Shown piece by piece: positions 9,240-18,164 of a stretch of 64,000 nt of DNA. Under the pieces are notes generated by a model. That model did no database searches. It saw only the letters and a list, made by a program, of their open reading frames with translations, and was not told where the DNA came from. The DNA comes from an uncultured Acidobacteriaceae bacterium (GTDB lineage Bacteria > Acidobacteriota > Terriglobia > Terriglobales > Acidobacteriaceae), in assembly GCA_903828675.1 (NCBI GenBank), contig CAIKND010000162.1, positions 1 to 64,000 of the forward strand, in the 5' to 3' direction. How positions within the stretch are numbered: position 1 is the stretch's first letter; every line of letters starts with the position of its first letter. Both the position numbers and the translations under genes were made by a program.

Positions 9240-10219
9240 TCTTTGCCTTCGCGTGGGGGTGGGAGTTGTTTCGCCATCAGGTCAAAGTCCGATTCCAGCA
9301 TCCGATCTTCCTGCCGGTGAAACTCTTCGTACTGTTCTTCAGCATGAGCCTTGGCAAGTTTGGCTGAGACCTTGCCAGCATCCTGCAAAATCTCGCGGTC
9401 ATTCAAAGTCAGAAAGCCTTCCAGCTTGGTGATCCAGTCTCGCATCGTCATCGGCATCCGACGTTCTGCCTGAGATTCGGCGAAGATAAGATACTGCTCC
9501 ACCAGATTGTTCAGTGCTCTCAATTCCTCGGCGTTGAGGTAGTTTTTGGCGATGGCCACATCCGATTTACGGACGCGCGCACCATCCCAACTCGTCAGCC
9601 CCATGTGCGGTTGGCTGCTGTCGGCACGCGACAGGATCACCTCGGCCGCGGTCTGGCCGTGAATGGCGTAATGAACCTTGTTCTGTACCGTGGCATAGAA
9701 CTGCTGGGTCAGCGGATCGTCCTTGCTGTAGTCCACGCTAGTCGCGTAAATGTCAGTGATCTTTTGGTAAAACCGCCGCTCGCTGGTCCGGATGTCCTGG
9801 ATGCGCCGGGTCAGTTCATCGAAGTAGTCGTTTCCCCGGACCGGATCTTTCAGGCGTTGGTCGTCCAGTACGAACCCCTTGATAATGAATTCCTTGAGTT
9901 TGTCATTGGCCCACTGGCGAAAGCGCACCCCCACCTGGCTGCGCACCCTGAAGCCCAGCGCCAGCACCATATCGAGGTTGTAGTGGTCCACGTCGTACTC
10001 TTTGCCGTCTGCGGCAGTTGTTCGGAATTTCCGAACAACTGCATCGGCCTCTAATTCTCCATCCTCGAAGATGTGTTTGATGTGCTCGCTGATCGTGCCT
10101 TTGGCCTTCCCAAAAAGCCCTGTGAGCTGCTTCTGGTTGAGCCACAGGGTCTTGTCCTCCAGCCGGACGTCCAGCTTGGTCTGCCCGTCCTCGCTCTGGT
10201 AAATCAAAAACTGGTCCAT
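9236..10219 (-). CDS. RhuM family protein
   Basis: A 327-aa protein starting MDQFLIYQSEDGQTKLDVRLEDKTLW in part, with the RhuM signature (Q.QLT.LFGKAKGTISEHIKHIFEDGEL, then VVRKFRTTAADGKEYDVDHYNLDMVLALGFRV). The C-terminal half (AKNYLNAEELRALNNLVEQYL) resembles Fic/Doc-linked RhuM proteins. RhuM was named in Salmonella pathogenicity island 3; its biochemistry is unsettled. Insertion between the modification and restriction genes of type III systems is common and suggests an accessory or guard role. It starts 10 bp after the Mod stop and overlaps res by 4 nt. Confidence 0.8.
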   Translation of the reverse strand: MDQFLIYQSEDGQTKLDVRLEDKTLWLNQKQLTGLFGKAKGTISEHIKHIFEDGELEADAVVRKFRTTAADGKEYDVDHYNLDMVLALGFRVRSQVGVRFRQWANDKLKEFIIKGFVLDDQRLKDPVRGNDYFDELTRRIQDIRTSERRFYQKITDIYATSVDYSKDDPLTQQFYATVQNKVHYAIHGQTAAEVILSRADSSQPHMGLTSWDGARVRKSDVAIAKNYLNAEELRALNNLVEQYLIFAESQAERRMPMTMRDWITKLEGFLTLNDREILQDAGKVSAKLAKAHAEEQYEEFHRQEDRMLESDFDLMAKQLPPPREGKE

Positions 10220-10229
10220 CTCACTCTCC

Positions 10230-12275
10230 CTACAGGCTGCGCACGTTCTCTAGCCCGTGTTGCTGGAGAATGGCGGTGAGGTTGGTCTTGGCCACGTCGT
10301 CGGCAAAGGCACCGTCCCGGAAGACAACGGTCGTCTCACCGGCAGGAGCCAACTCTTTGTGCCAGGCGGCAATGCCCAGCGCCAGTGGCTCCACTTCGGC
10401 GCTGGCGATCTTCTCGGCAAGACAGACCAGCAGTGTGCCCGCGCCAATGTTGTGGACGGCCTTGCCGGCAATGGTTTTCTGCTCGATGGGAATGGTGAGA
10501 TCGAGGCCCAGCTTGAGCAGCAATTCGAACAAGATGTCCTGCTCGGTGCGGTCGGTCTTCAGGTGCTCGATGGAGTCGTGCAGCGTCGTGGGAAGGTCGT
10601 CACGGTTCGGCTCCCAGGCGCGAATGTTGCTGGAGGCCAGCTTGAAGACGCGGAAGCCGAGATCGCCCGCAAACATCGGGCTTTCGTCATGAATCTTCTT
10701 CCCCGCGCGGCGCAGACGTTCTTTGGTCACTTCAGCGATATGGCGCGGCTTACCGATTTCGTCACAGAAGTCGGCAGTGGCTTTCTGATCGCTGTTGCTA
10801 GGGTCGAGGGGCTCTGGAAGTTGCACCATGATAAAGCGACGATTGCCACTATCTTCGGCGTTGAGCTGCATAACAGCGTGTGCTGTGGTGCCGCTTCCCG
10901 AGAAGAAGTCTAGAATGACTCCGTCATTAGTGCTGTTTGACCATTTGATCAACTGCTTGATTAGGCGGATCGGCTTTTTGCCATTGGCAAACGTAATATC
11001 ACCCTCTTTTGCGACATTGCCCATATCCTGATGGAAACCCTTCCATAAATCCCCTCGAATGACGGTCCTTCCAAATCTGGGCTTATAGTCGTCTGACATT
11101 CGATAATTTAGAGACAGTGGCATCAACGCTCGAAGAGTTCCGTTAGCCAAAGTTGTTAGATAATACGTTCTATGGTCGGCCTCGAAGGCTTCCCATCTGC
11201 CAACTTGAACGGAGCGTCCTGCGGCAGAAACCGGAGGCCTATCAACGCTCGCGATTTTCTTCAGATTGGCTTCAACAAAAGACTTAGCAGCCTCGGAGAC
11301 AATAAGAAGCTTGTCAATGTTGTTGATGCTGAAAGTTTCGCGATCCATGAATCCATGCTGGCGTATCTCGGCTTCTATTCTGGCATCAGCAAGCAACTTC
11401 TCAGCTAGAGTTCCTAAAGTCCCGTCATCGTTGAGCCAAATCGAATAGTGAGTATCGTAGTATAAGATCCCATCGCGTAAAGGTGTGTGTGGTGTCTTAT
11501 CGAACTCCTGCGACTTTCTGTAGACATGAACGAATTCAACGTTTTTCACGATAGTCCCTTGCTGGGCATTAACGGTCTTTGGTCCTGATGTGGTGGACAT
11601 CTCAACAGCAATAGTGTCGATGAAGTTTTCTTCCCCGAAAACTTCGTCAAGGATGTATTTCACGTTGGCCGATTCGCTGTCGTCAATAGATACAAAGACA
11701 ACCCCATTGTCCCTCAAAAGATTTCGTGCCAACTTAAGCCGTGGGAACATCATGTTCAACCAGTCGGTGTGGAAGCGCCCCGAGGCTTCTGTGTTGGAAC
11801 TGATCTTGCGGCCCTCGCCATCGGTCTGGCCGGTGAGTTCGAGATAGTTCTTGATGTTGTCGCGAAAATCGTCCGGGTAAACGAAGTCCTTGCCCGTGTT
11901 GTACGGCGGGTCGATATAGATGAGCTTGACCTTGCCGGAGTACGACTTCTGGAGCAGCTTCAAGACTTCGAGGTTGTCGCCCTCGATCATCAGGTTCTTG
12001 GTCGTATCCCAGTCCACGCTCTCTTCCGGGCATGGGCGCAGTGTTCCGGTGGACGGCGTGAGCGCAAGTTGGCGGGCACGGCGCTTGCCGTGCCAGTTGA
12101 GGCCATACTTCTCCTCCCGCTCCTCGACCACTCCGCCCAGGAGCTGCTTCAATACCTCGAAGTCCACCTTCTCCTCGATGAATGCCTCGGGAAAGATCGT
12201 CTTCAACTGCTCGACATTTTCAGCGACCACATCCGGCGACCTGGTCTCAGCATCTTCAGCGGTGAGTTTCTTCAT
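10230..12275 (-). CDS. Type III DNA methyltransferase subunit (Mod)
   Basis: A 681-aa N6-adenine methyltransferase of the beta class: the catalytic DPPYNTGKDF lies near residue 119 and the AdoMet-binding FFSGSGTTAHAV near 456. The long middle segment is the target recognition region. It modifies one strand of an asymmetric site and gives specificity to Res. Starts 14 bp after the DUF4391 gene. The frame is complete, so the modification half of the system should be functional. The recognition sequence cannot be read from the protein. Confidence 0.93.
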   Translation of the reverse strand: MKKLTAEDAETRSPDVVAENVEQLKTIFPEAFIEEKVDFEVLKQLLGGVVEEREEKYGLNWHGKRRARQLALTPSTGTLRPCPEESVDWDTTKNLMIEGDNLEVLKLLQKSYSGKVKLIYIDPPYNTGKDFVYPDDFRDNIKNYLELTGQTDGEGRKISSNTEASGRFHTDWLNMMFPRLKLARNLLRDNGVVFVSIDDSESANVKYILDEVFGEENFIDTIAVEMSTTSGPKTVNAQQGTIVKNVEFVHVYRKSQEFDKTPHTPLRDGILYYDTHYSIWLNDDGTLGTLAEKLLADARIEAEIRQHGFMDRETFSINNIDKLLIVSEAAKSFVEANLKKIASVDRPPVSAAGRSVQVGRWEAFEADHRTYYLTTLANGTLRALMPLSLNYRMSDDYKPRFGRTVIRGDLWKGFHQDMGNVAKEGDITFANGKKPIRLIKQLIKWSNSTNDGVILDFFSGSGTTAHAVMQLNAEDSGNRRFIMVQLPEPLDPSNSDQKATADFCDEIGKPRHIAEVTKERLRRAGKKIHDESPMFAGDLGFRVFKLASSNIRAWEPNRDDLPTTLHDSIEHLKTDRTEQDILFELLLKLGLDLTIPIEQKTIAGKAVHNIGAGTLLVCLAEKIASAEVEPLALGIAAWHKELAPAGETTVVFRDGAFADDVAKTNLTAILQQHGLENVRSL

Positions 12276-12289
12276 CTTCTGTTTCCTTC

Positions 12290-13045
12290 TTACAATTCCG
12301 TCTGTATCGCGGCCAGTTCGACCTGAAGCCGTTTGATCTCAAGATTCAGCTCGACGCGGCGGTTGATCTGCTTCTCTTTGGCTGCTTTGGCCCGGAGCAT
12401 ATCGAGGTCTCGTTGAAGCCTAGTATGCCGGTCGAGACCCTCACGCAAGGCAGATGCGTGTTCGGTAGAGTCCGGCTTGGCAAACGCCCCGGTGATTCTG
12501 GATGCTTCAAGCGCGGAGAACTGGGCCAATATCCCATCATAGAGGGTGAAGATGTTCTGGGACGGCAGGCGGCTGACGGCGATACTGGCCAGGAACGCAT
12601 CCTCCTGATTAGATGGGGCATCCAGGCTGAGCGCAACCAGCCGCACGTCCTCAATGACCACCTTGCCTGCCTCGCCCTGCGACCAGCGTTTGTGAGCCAG
12701 AGACAGGCTGACGGCCCCGTCTTGCCCGGTGGCCAGTACCAGGGGGTAGGGGATGGCCCGGTGAATCAGCTCGATGATGCGCGCCGGCTTGGCCGCGGGG
12801 CGGAGTTCGACCGTAAGGACCGCGATCTCCAGATATTCGCGTACCGGGTCCTGAAAGGCCGGTACGCCGATATTGGTTGGCTTGAGCGCAGCAACCCAGA
12901 CGATCTCCTCGATGCCGTCCTGAATCTGGCGCTTGTCGGCGGCGGTTGGCGCACCGTGTTCCAAGAGGAGCTTCTTGGGCACTCGCTGCTCAACGAGGGC
13001 GCTGAGGGGAATCCCAAGTGCGTCGATCACGGATGCGAAACTCAT
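12290..13045 (-). CDS. DUF4391 domain protein
   Basis: 251 aa. The N-terminal VIDALGIPLSALVEQRVPKKLLLEHG and the following QIQDGIEEIVWVAALKPTNIGVPAF are the DUF4391 pattern, and the C-terminus is a basic coiled coil (LQRDLDMLRAKAAKEKQINRRVELNLEIK). DUF4391 proteins are typically sandwiched between a SNF2-like helicase and a type III Mod gene, exactly as here, but have no established activity. The gene overlaps the helicase stop by 4 nt (ATGA), pointing to coupled translation and a fixed stoichiometry with the helicase. Confidence 0.8.
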   Translation of the reverse strand: MSFASVIDALGIPLSALVEQRVPKKLLLEHGAPTAADKRQIQDGIEEIVWVAALKPTNIGVPAFQDPVREYLEIAVLTVELRPAAKPARIIELIHRAIPYPLVLATGQDGAVSLSLAHKRWSQGEAGKVVIEDVRLVALSLDAPSNQEDAFLASIAVSRLPSQNIFTLYDGILAQFSALEASRITGAFAKPDSTEHASALREGLDRHTRLQRDLDMLRAKAAKEKQINRRVELNLEIKRLQVELAAIQTEL

Positions 13046-16000
13046 GCGCCGGCCGCCTCCGGGATTATGGGATTTTCCGGGAGTACCACAAGGAAGGCGA
13101 CGACCTCGAAGTCGTTGATCCCCTGGAACTCGCCCTTCATGGCATGGGTGCCGCCGGGGGTGAAGAGGCTGGCGATGGCCCGCTCCTCCTTCTTGCCGAC
13201 GACCGAAGCGACTGCAGTGGCGAGCAGATCCTGGGCCGCGTTCATGTCCTTGCCGTTCTTGGTCGCCTTGTCAAAACGATCGCAGGCTCCGGCGTCGGGC
13301 AGGTCGCGCCCAATCGAGAGCCGCTTTAGGCGGTCGAGCCCCTGCTTGACCTGGGTGAACGGCAGCATCACTGTGCCATCGTCCCCGACGTGGACCACAT
13401 AGTGCGGCGCCAAGGGGTAACCCGGCTCTATAGTCTTGAGCGCCGATTCTCCCACCGCACGCAGGCAGAAGATAACGCCGGGCGAGATCACTGCCTCGCC
13501 GACTGTTTGCGTGGTTGTGACGGCAAAGGTGCCGAGAGGCAGGCCCTCTAGCTTGTTAGGGTGCTCCTTCAAAAAGCCCGCGAGATCGATGCGGAAATCG
13601 TTCAGGGTGAGGTCGGCAATGGAGACGCCGCTGCTGAGGTCCTCCAGGTCGATGACGGCCTCCTGGAGCTTGAGCAGTTGATTGCGGCGGTATTCCAGGT
13701 CGTTCATCTGGTCGCCGGACTGGTACTCAATGATGTTCTCCTCCCCTGTGGCGGAGATGTCGAGCAACACCATTTTGCCGCTCACGCGCTGTTCCAGGTT
13801 GATGTACTCCTCCAGCTCCAGGTTGGGCCAGAAGTTGATGAGCTGGATGCGCTCGTTGGAAGAGCCAAGACGGTCGATGCGGCCGAACCGTTGAATGATC
13901 CGGACGGGATTCCAGTGGATGTCGTAGTTGACGACCGTGTCGCAGTCCTGGAGGTTCTGGCCCTCGCTCACGCAGTCCGTGGCGATCAGAAGGTCGATTT
14001 CGCCGTCTCCTGCGAGGTCTTCGGGACGTTCCTTCGAGCGGGGGGAGAATGCCGTGATGATGCTGACAAAATCCTTGCGCAGGTTGGGAAGTGTCGTCTG
14101 GTTCTGGCCGGTGCCGGTGACAAGGGCCGCGTGTATGCCGAATTCCTTCTGCGCCCACCCGGCAAGCTCCCTGTAAAGGTACTGGGCGGTGTCGGCGAAG
14201 GCGGTGAAGACGAGCAGCTTGCGGTTGCCGGGATTGAGTGGCGCACGGCATTTCTGCTCAATGACCTCCCGGAGGGCCTTGAGTTTGGCGTCCCGCGTCG
14301 CGCTCACCTGCTTTGCCGCCGAGAGCAGGGTAGCCAGCCGGTTGCGGTCTTCAATGAGATCCTGCCGCCAGCGGACACGGTCCACGTCCTGGAGCAGTAC
14401 CTTTACCTTGCGCCCGACTAGAAGACTCTCGAAAGCAGGGTCTTCGGCGTCTACGTCTGCAATGTCAATCTCTTCGAGGGTCTCCGCCTGAGCTTCGATT
14501 CTTGCCAGTGTGGCCTCCACGTCTGCGAGCTGCCGCTGGACGGTGAGAAAGAAAGAGGTGACCGAGCTTTCCATTCGCTTGAGGACGTTCACGCGCAGCA
14601 AATGAACCAGGCTCTCCTCACGGTCCACCTGCCGGAAGAAACTCTCCCCGCCGCGAATCCTCGTGCTGTACTTGGCGTCATATGCAGCCTGCTTGTGCGG
14701 CAGCACATAGCGAAGCGGCGCGTAGGCCGCGAGTGTCAGGCGGCGAATCTCGTTGTTGATCTCCCTGATCGAACGAAACTCCCCGGAGAGGTCCACTTCG
14801 CGCTTGATATTGATAGGTTTCAACCGCTCCGGAAAGCGGCCGGTCTCCTTGGTGCCATAGTATTTCTCGATGTGCTTGCGGGAGCGGGCGATGGTCAGCA
14901 GGTCCAGCAACCTGAAGTAATCGAACCCGAGCATTTCAAGCAGATGCGCCGGGCGGCGCTCCCGATCTTCCAGAGTCATCCAGCGATTGAATTGGAGTTG
15001 CGCCTGCCGAACCGTTGCCTCGATGCTCGGAATCCCGTGCTCGTTGAGCGCCGTGTCGTTCGCCTCGGTCACAAATGCGATCTGGTTCTTGAGATCAGCC
15101 AGCCGATTGTTGACCGGCGTGGCCGACAGCATGAGGACGCGGGTCTTCACCCCCGCTTTGATGATGCGGTGCATCAAGCGGTCGTATCGGGTCTCGCGGG
15201 AGTTGTGGGTCGCCTTGTTGCGGAAGTTGTGGGATTCGTCGATGACAACCAGGTCATAGTTGCCCCAATTCACATGGGCGAGATCGATGTCGCCCGAAGT
15301 ACCGCCGTCTCGGGACAGGTCGGTATGGTTCAGTACGTCGTAGTTGAAGCGGTCGGAGGCCAGGAAGTTGCGGCGATCATTCGCCTTGTAGAGCGTCCAG
15401 TTGTCGCGGAGGCGCTTCGGTACCAGCACTAGCACGCGGTCATTGCGCAGTTCGTAATACTTGATGATGGCTAGGGCCTCGAAAGTCTTGCCGAGCCCCA
15501 CAGAGTCGGCAATGATGCAGCCGCCAAGGCGTTCGAGCTTGTCGATGGCTCCAATGACACCATCGCGCTGAAACCTGTACAGCTTCTTCCAGACCGTTGT
15601 GTTCCGAATGCCCGTGGCGGACTTAACGATTCGCTCCTCGTCGAGTTCGTCTCCCAGATCCTTAAAGACCTGGAACAGCGTCAGGTAGTAGACCAGCGAC
15701 GGCGCCTTCGAGTCGGCCAGTTCCTGAAGAAGTGAGAGAAAGGCGGCCTTCTGCTGATCTGAGGCCGGCAAGGTACTCCAAAGGCTGGTGAACCAGGAAC
15801 CCAGGACGGCGGATTCCTCCGGCTTCTCCGAACACTGGATTAGGCCGAATTGATTACCCGGAGTGATCCCCAGCCCCTCGGTTGTGAAGGCGCAGTTTCC
15901 CGTGATGACACACAGTTTCTCCGACGCAGGGACCCCACCGATCAGGATGGATTGCGGCAACCGGCCAGGTGCTATGCGCAACTCGGCCTTCCTCCTAAAC

Positions 16001-16269
16001 CAGGCGCCACACTCACGGGCCAGCCAGCGGATCTGGAGGCGATTCCGGAATGCGCGGTCGGCATTTGACCCGGTCAGCCCAAGCTCCTCTCTTTCGGCAT
16101 TCGGAAGCACGATGCGGCAGGCGTCGAGCTTGTCCAGCGAGTCGCGCAGTTCCGCGTAGGCGAATAAGGAGAATTCGGAAGAGGCTAGGTCGAGGGAGGA
16201 CGGGGGAAGCAATGACCGGCGCAATTCGTCGATCACACGGTCCGCCCCTGTGTTCTTAACCAGTTTCAT
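13042..16269 (-). CDS. SNF2-type helicase of the R-M operon
   Basis: 1,075 aa. Residues 1-220 have a phospholipase-D-like/unknown N-terminal region; the ATPase core follows with Walker A DSVGLGKTFEA (about 253), DESHNFRN (about 343) and the arginine-finger motif QRFGRIDRLGS (about 792). This is a double-stranded DNA translocase of the Swi2/Snf2 class. It is the first intact gene of the R-M operon; its ATG overlaps the TGA of an upstream truncated gene, so it probably depended on a promoter now lost or replaced. Known of the family: such helicases accompany type III-like systems with DUF4391. Confidence 0.88.
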   Translation of the reverse strand: MKLVKNTGADRVIDELRRSLLPPSSLDLASSEFSLFAYAELRDSLDKLDACRIVLPNAEREELGLTGSNADRAFRNRLQIRWLARECGAWFRRKAELRIAPGRLPQSILIGGVPASEKLCVITGNCAFTTEGLGITPGNQFGLIQCSEKPEESAVLGSWFTSLWSTLPASDQQKAAFLSLLQELADSKAPSLVYYLTLFQVFKDLGDELDEERIVKSATGIRNTTVWKKLYRFQRDGVIGAIDKLERLGGCIIADSVGLGKTFEALAIIKYYELRNDRVLVLVPKRLRDNWTLYKANDRRNFLASDRFNYDVLNHTDLSRDGGTSGDIDLAHVNWGNYDLVVIDESHNFRNKATHNSRETRYDRLMHRIIKAGVKTRVLMLSATPVNNRLADLKNQIAFVTEANDTALNEHGIPSIEATVRQAQLQFNRWMTLEDRERRPAHLLEMLGFDYFRLLDLLTIARSRKHIEKYYGTKETGRFPERLKPINIKREVDLSGEFRSIREINNEIRRLTLAAYAPLRYVLPHKQAAYDAKYSTRIRGGESFFRQVDREESLVHLLRVNVLKRMESSVTSFFLTVQRQLADVEATLARIEAQAETLEEIDIADVDAEDPAFESLLVGRKVKVLLQDVDRVRWRQDLIEDRNRLATLLSAAKQVSATRDAKLKALREVIEQKCRAPLNPGNRKLLVFTAFADTAQYLYRELAGWAQKEFGIHAALVTGTGQNQTTLPNLRKDFVSIITAFSPRSKERPEDLAGDGEIDLLIATDCVSEGQNLQDCDTVVNYDIHWNPVRIIQRFGRIDRLGSSNERIQLINFWPNLELEEYINLEQRVSGKMVLLDISATGEENIIEYQSGDQMNDLEYRRNQLLKLQEAVIDLEDLSSGVSIADLTLNDFRIDLAGFLKEHPNKLEGLPLGTFAVTTTQTVGEAVISPGVIFCLRAVGESALKTIEPGYPLAPHYVVHVGDDGTVMLPFTQVKQGLDRLKRLSIGRDLPDAGACDRFDKATKNGKDMNAAQDLLATAVASVVGKKEERAIASLFTPGGTHAMKGEFQGINDFEVVAFLVVLPENPIIPEAAGA

Positions 16270-16525
16270 TGCTCACCAAATCCTGATCCAAGGACTACAC
16301 GGAAGTATAGACCGTTCAGTTTCTTAGGGCTTCCTACGGCGAGTTTGTAGGTCTGCATGGCCTGGTCTGCGCCGGGGAGGTACAGTTCAAGCGTGCGGCC
16401 ATCGAATATGGTCTCGGGTATGGCCGAGTTTGCGGCGATACGGCAGGAGCGCGAGCGGGAGCCGCGCTCGATCTGGCGGTCATTCTTCCGGATCTTTAGC
16501 CGATTCTGGCCTCGATATTGAATCT
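16266..16525 (-). pseudogene. 3' stump of a gene upstream of the helicase
   Basis: On the minus strand an open frame runs from the edge of the IS1-like element to a TGA overlapping the helicase ATG (ATGA). About 85 codons remain, including RIAANSAIPETIFDGRTLEL and LAVGSPKKLNGLYFRVVLG, with normal codon usage and no start. The overlap with the helicase shows it was the preceding gene of the same operon. The 5' part is missing: beyond the element (and the IS66 next to it) I do not see its continuation, so the insertion was accompanied or followed by a deletion. Product unknown. Confidence 0.6.
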
Positions 16526-16547
16526 GTTGGCGGTGGGTCAGTTTGAA
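16526..16547 (+). repeat. Left terminal inverted repeat of IS1-like element
   Basis: 22 nt beginning GTTGGCGGTGGGTCAG. The reverse complement supplies the last codons and stop (TCA AAC TGA) of the transposase gene. One mismatch to the right repeat, at the sixth base (C here, T there). Confidence 0.8.
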
Positions 16548-17374
16548 TTTATGAGGCTGACAAGTTCTTCAACGCTCCAAACGTGATCGGATAATCCGGC
16601 CTCCATGGCCGGGGTTACGCGCAAGGTCTGATGAACCCGGCAGAAGTTGTAGAATATGAAGTACAGCGCCACTGCATGACCGTGGTTATCGATCTTCTTT
16701 GAGAAGGCATTTGTCGGCTGGGTGAACCGCCGCATCGACATTCTCACTGTCAGATTTTGGCGTTCAACAAAGGGCTTGCTAACGTGTGCGGGGTCCGGAA
16801 CGCTACTCACAGTCTTTATGTCGCAGCCGATGCAGGTTGCCGGGCTGTAGCGGTGCTCAGGTTCGTTTGAAGCTCCGTAGACCCTGTGGAGTTGAGTGTA
16901 GTCTGCATCGCCGCCAAAAGCCTTTTCTACGGCCTTGAGGTGCGGTTTGTGGGCATCTGTTGTAATCTGAGGGTGACCGATGATGCGCTCTGAGCAGTCC
17001 AGCATGAAATCGTTCGCCCATCCGGTATCGCGCCCTCCCACAAGGTATGAAACGCACAGCTTGGTATCGGCGTCGATGGCCGTCCAGGTCCACACGTCGC
17101 CCCAACCCTGCTCTTTTTGCCCGACCTTCGCATTCTTCGCTTTCGCGCCAACAAAACTCCAAATCTCATCGCACTGGAGGCGGCGAACGCGCAGGCCGCG
17201 CACATTCCTGTGATGGTAAGAAGCGCATGCGCAGCCCATATCCCTGAGCAAATTGGCACCGGTGTTCTTTGCCACGCCCGTCAAACGGACCGTGCCACGA
17301 ATGTTCATGCCTTCACAAAGGCACTTCACAACCTGAACCTGTCGGGATGTGTCTAGCCTGTTCATATTGACCAT
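16538..17374 (-). CDS. IS1-family-like transposase
   Basis: 278 aa from ATG 17374 (MVNMNRLDTSRQ); longer in-frame extensions upstream cross the promoter of the divergent gene and are not coding. The N-terminus is a helix-turn-helix reader (QVQVVKCLCEGMNIRGTVR), followed by the DDE region: RLQCDEIWSFVGAK (first Asp), FMLDCSERIIG / TTDAHKPHL (second Asp) and KPFVERQNLTVR (Glu). The order is that of single-frame IS1-family enzymes. Unlike classical IS1 there is no frameshifted InsA/InsB arrangement. It ends in Ser-Asn-stop encoded by the terminal repeat. Confidence 0.85.
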   Translation of the reverse strand: MVNMNRLDTSRQVQVVKCLCEGMNIRGTVRLTGVAKNTGANLLRDMGCACASYHHRNVRGLRVRRLQCDEIWSFVGAKAKNAKVGQKEQGWGDVWTWTAIDADTKLCVSYLVGGRDTGWANDFMLDCSERIIGHPQITTDAHKPHLKAVEKAFGGDADYTQLHRVYGASNEPEHRYSPATCIGCDIKTVSSVPDPAHVSKPFVERQNLTVRMSMRRFTQPTNAFSKKIDNHGHAVALYFIFYNFCRVHQTLRVTPAMEAGLSDHVWSVEELVSLINSN

Positions 17375-17387
17375 TATGCTTGACCAA

Positions 17388-17416
17388 TTGACATTTGTAG
17401 AACTAATTCGTATTGT
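17388..17416 (+). promoter_or_regulatory. Sigma-70-type promoter of the passenger operon
   Basis: TTGACA (17388-17393), 17-bp spacer, TATTGT (17411-17416), reading toward the 222-aa gene at 17496. A perfect -35 with correct spacing. Confidence 0.6.
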
Positions 17417-17479
17417 AGGCGTTAGCTGATGCCATTTCTGGTTTTTCACCCTACAATGATGTTGAAGAACCAGAAATGG
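17412..17479. promoter_or_regulatory. Operator-like inverted repeats
   Basis: Two nested inverted repeats lie between the promoter and the first gene: ATTGTAGG (17412-17419) with CCTACAAT (17450-17457), and CCATTTCTGGTT (17432-17443) with AACCAGAAATGG (17468-17479), both perfect. The first overlaps the -10 box. They are good candidates for autoregulation by the Xre domain of the downstream gene. A simple transcript hairpin is the alternative. Confidence 0.5.
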
Positions 17480-17495
17480 ATAAAGGAGCGGCAGA

Positions 17496-18164
17496 ATGGC
17501 AGAGCTGAAGCGGGTCTTGACAGAACCGTGGGATGTTAACCGTCGTTTGGCGCAACTCGGTCTCACATCGGAAGTCTTGACTAAGGCAGTTGAGAGCGCA
17601 CAGGCTGCATGGTCCGCCTGCACTGAGAATGATCCTCCAAACTTTCCCGGCATTGCGAGTTGGGCTGCGGCCGTCCGCAGCTTGCGGGAAGATTTGGGCT
17701 TGCAGCAATGGACGCGCGTGAACGACACCGGCCAGCCGCTCATCGTCAACGCCGATGAAACAGTCGCGTTGACATGCACAAGTGCTGATGAGAATACAGG
17801 AAGAGAGGGAGTCTTCGATCCGAAGACGAACTCTACGAAGGGACCAAGGACAAAGGAAAAGGTCGAATGCAACGCTTGGCTTTTCCCAGAGCTTGCTGAA
17901 GATGAAAGGGTTAGAAATGATGCAGCCCGGAGGCGAAGAATCAATACCTGGCTGCTGTTAATTCACCGGGATGTTGTGCTTGGACAGGTCCGCAGTGAAT
18001 TGTCACGCCCCGTAGGTTTGGACCCTGAAGGCCATATTGATGGCTGGTCCGAGCGCATCATCCTGCCCCCCTTTGATTTTGAACCAAACTGTGAAGCATT
18101 ACCGGATGATGGGAGCGGCTCCGATGGCGGGGACATCGACATTGAAATCAAGCGGCGTGCATGA
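17496..18164 (+). CDS. Hypothetical partner of Xre-ImmA/IrrE protein
   Basis: 222 aa, cytoplasmic, no recognised motif. The N-terminal half is helical (LAQLGLTSEVLTKAVESAQAAW, then FPGIASWAAAVRSLRED); the centre begins QPLIVNADETVALTCTSADE and carries NAWLFPELAEDERV; the C-terminus is very acidic (DDGSGSDGGDIDIEI). It is the first gene after the promoter and operator, and its stop overlaps the GTG of the regulator-protease gene by 8 nt. In such operons the partner may be a toxin or the substrate of the protease. Function inferred from position only. Confidence 0.6.
   Translation: MAELKRVLTEPWDVNRRLAQLGLTSEVLTKAVESAQAAWSACTENDPPNFPGIASWAAAVRSLREDLGLQQWTRVNDTGQPLIVNADETVALTCTSADENTGREGVFDPKTNSTKGPRTKEKVECNAWLFPELAEDERVRNDAARRRRINTWLLLIHRDVVLGQVRSELSRPVGLDPEGHIDGWSERIILPPFDFEPNCEALPDDGSGSDGGDIDIEIKRRA

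Noticed and set aside
8382-9320. Plus-strand open frame (312 codons) opposite res
   Set aside because: Shadow of the Res ATPase region; the translation is low-complexity Val/Ala/His-rich.
12413-13402. Plus-strand open frame (329 codons) opposite the DUF4391 and helicase genes
   Set aside because: Both opposing genes have strong motifs and overlapping starts; this frame has no ribosome-binding site or recognisable domain.
17375-17500. A closer right end for the IS1-like transposase
   Set aside because: I looked for a copy of GGTGGGTCAGTTTGAA behind the transposase start and found none; the only partner repeat is at 19779-19800.
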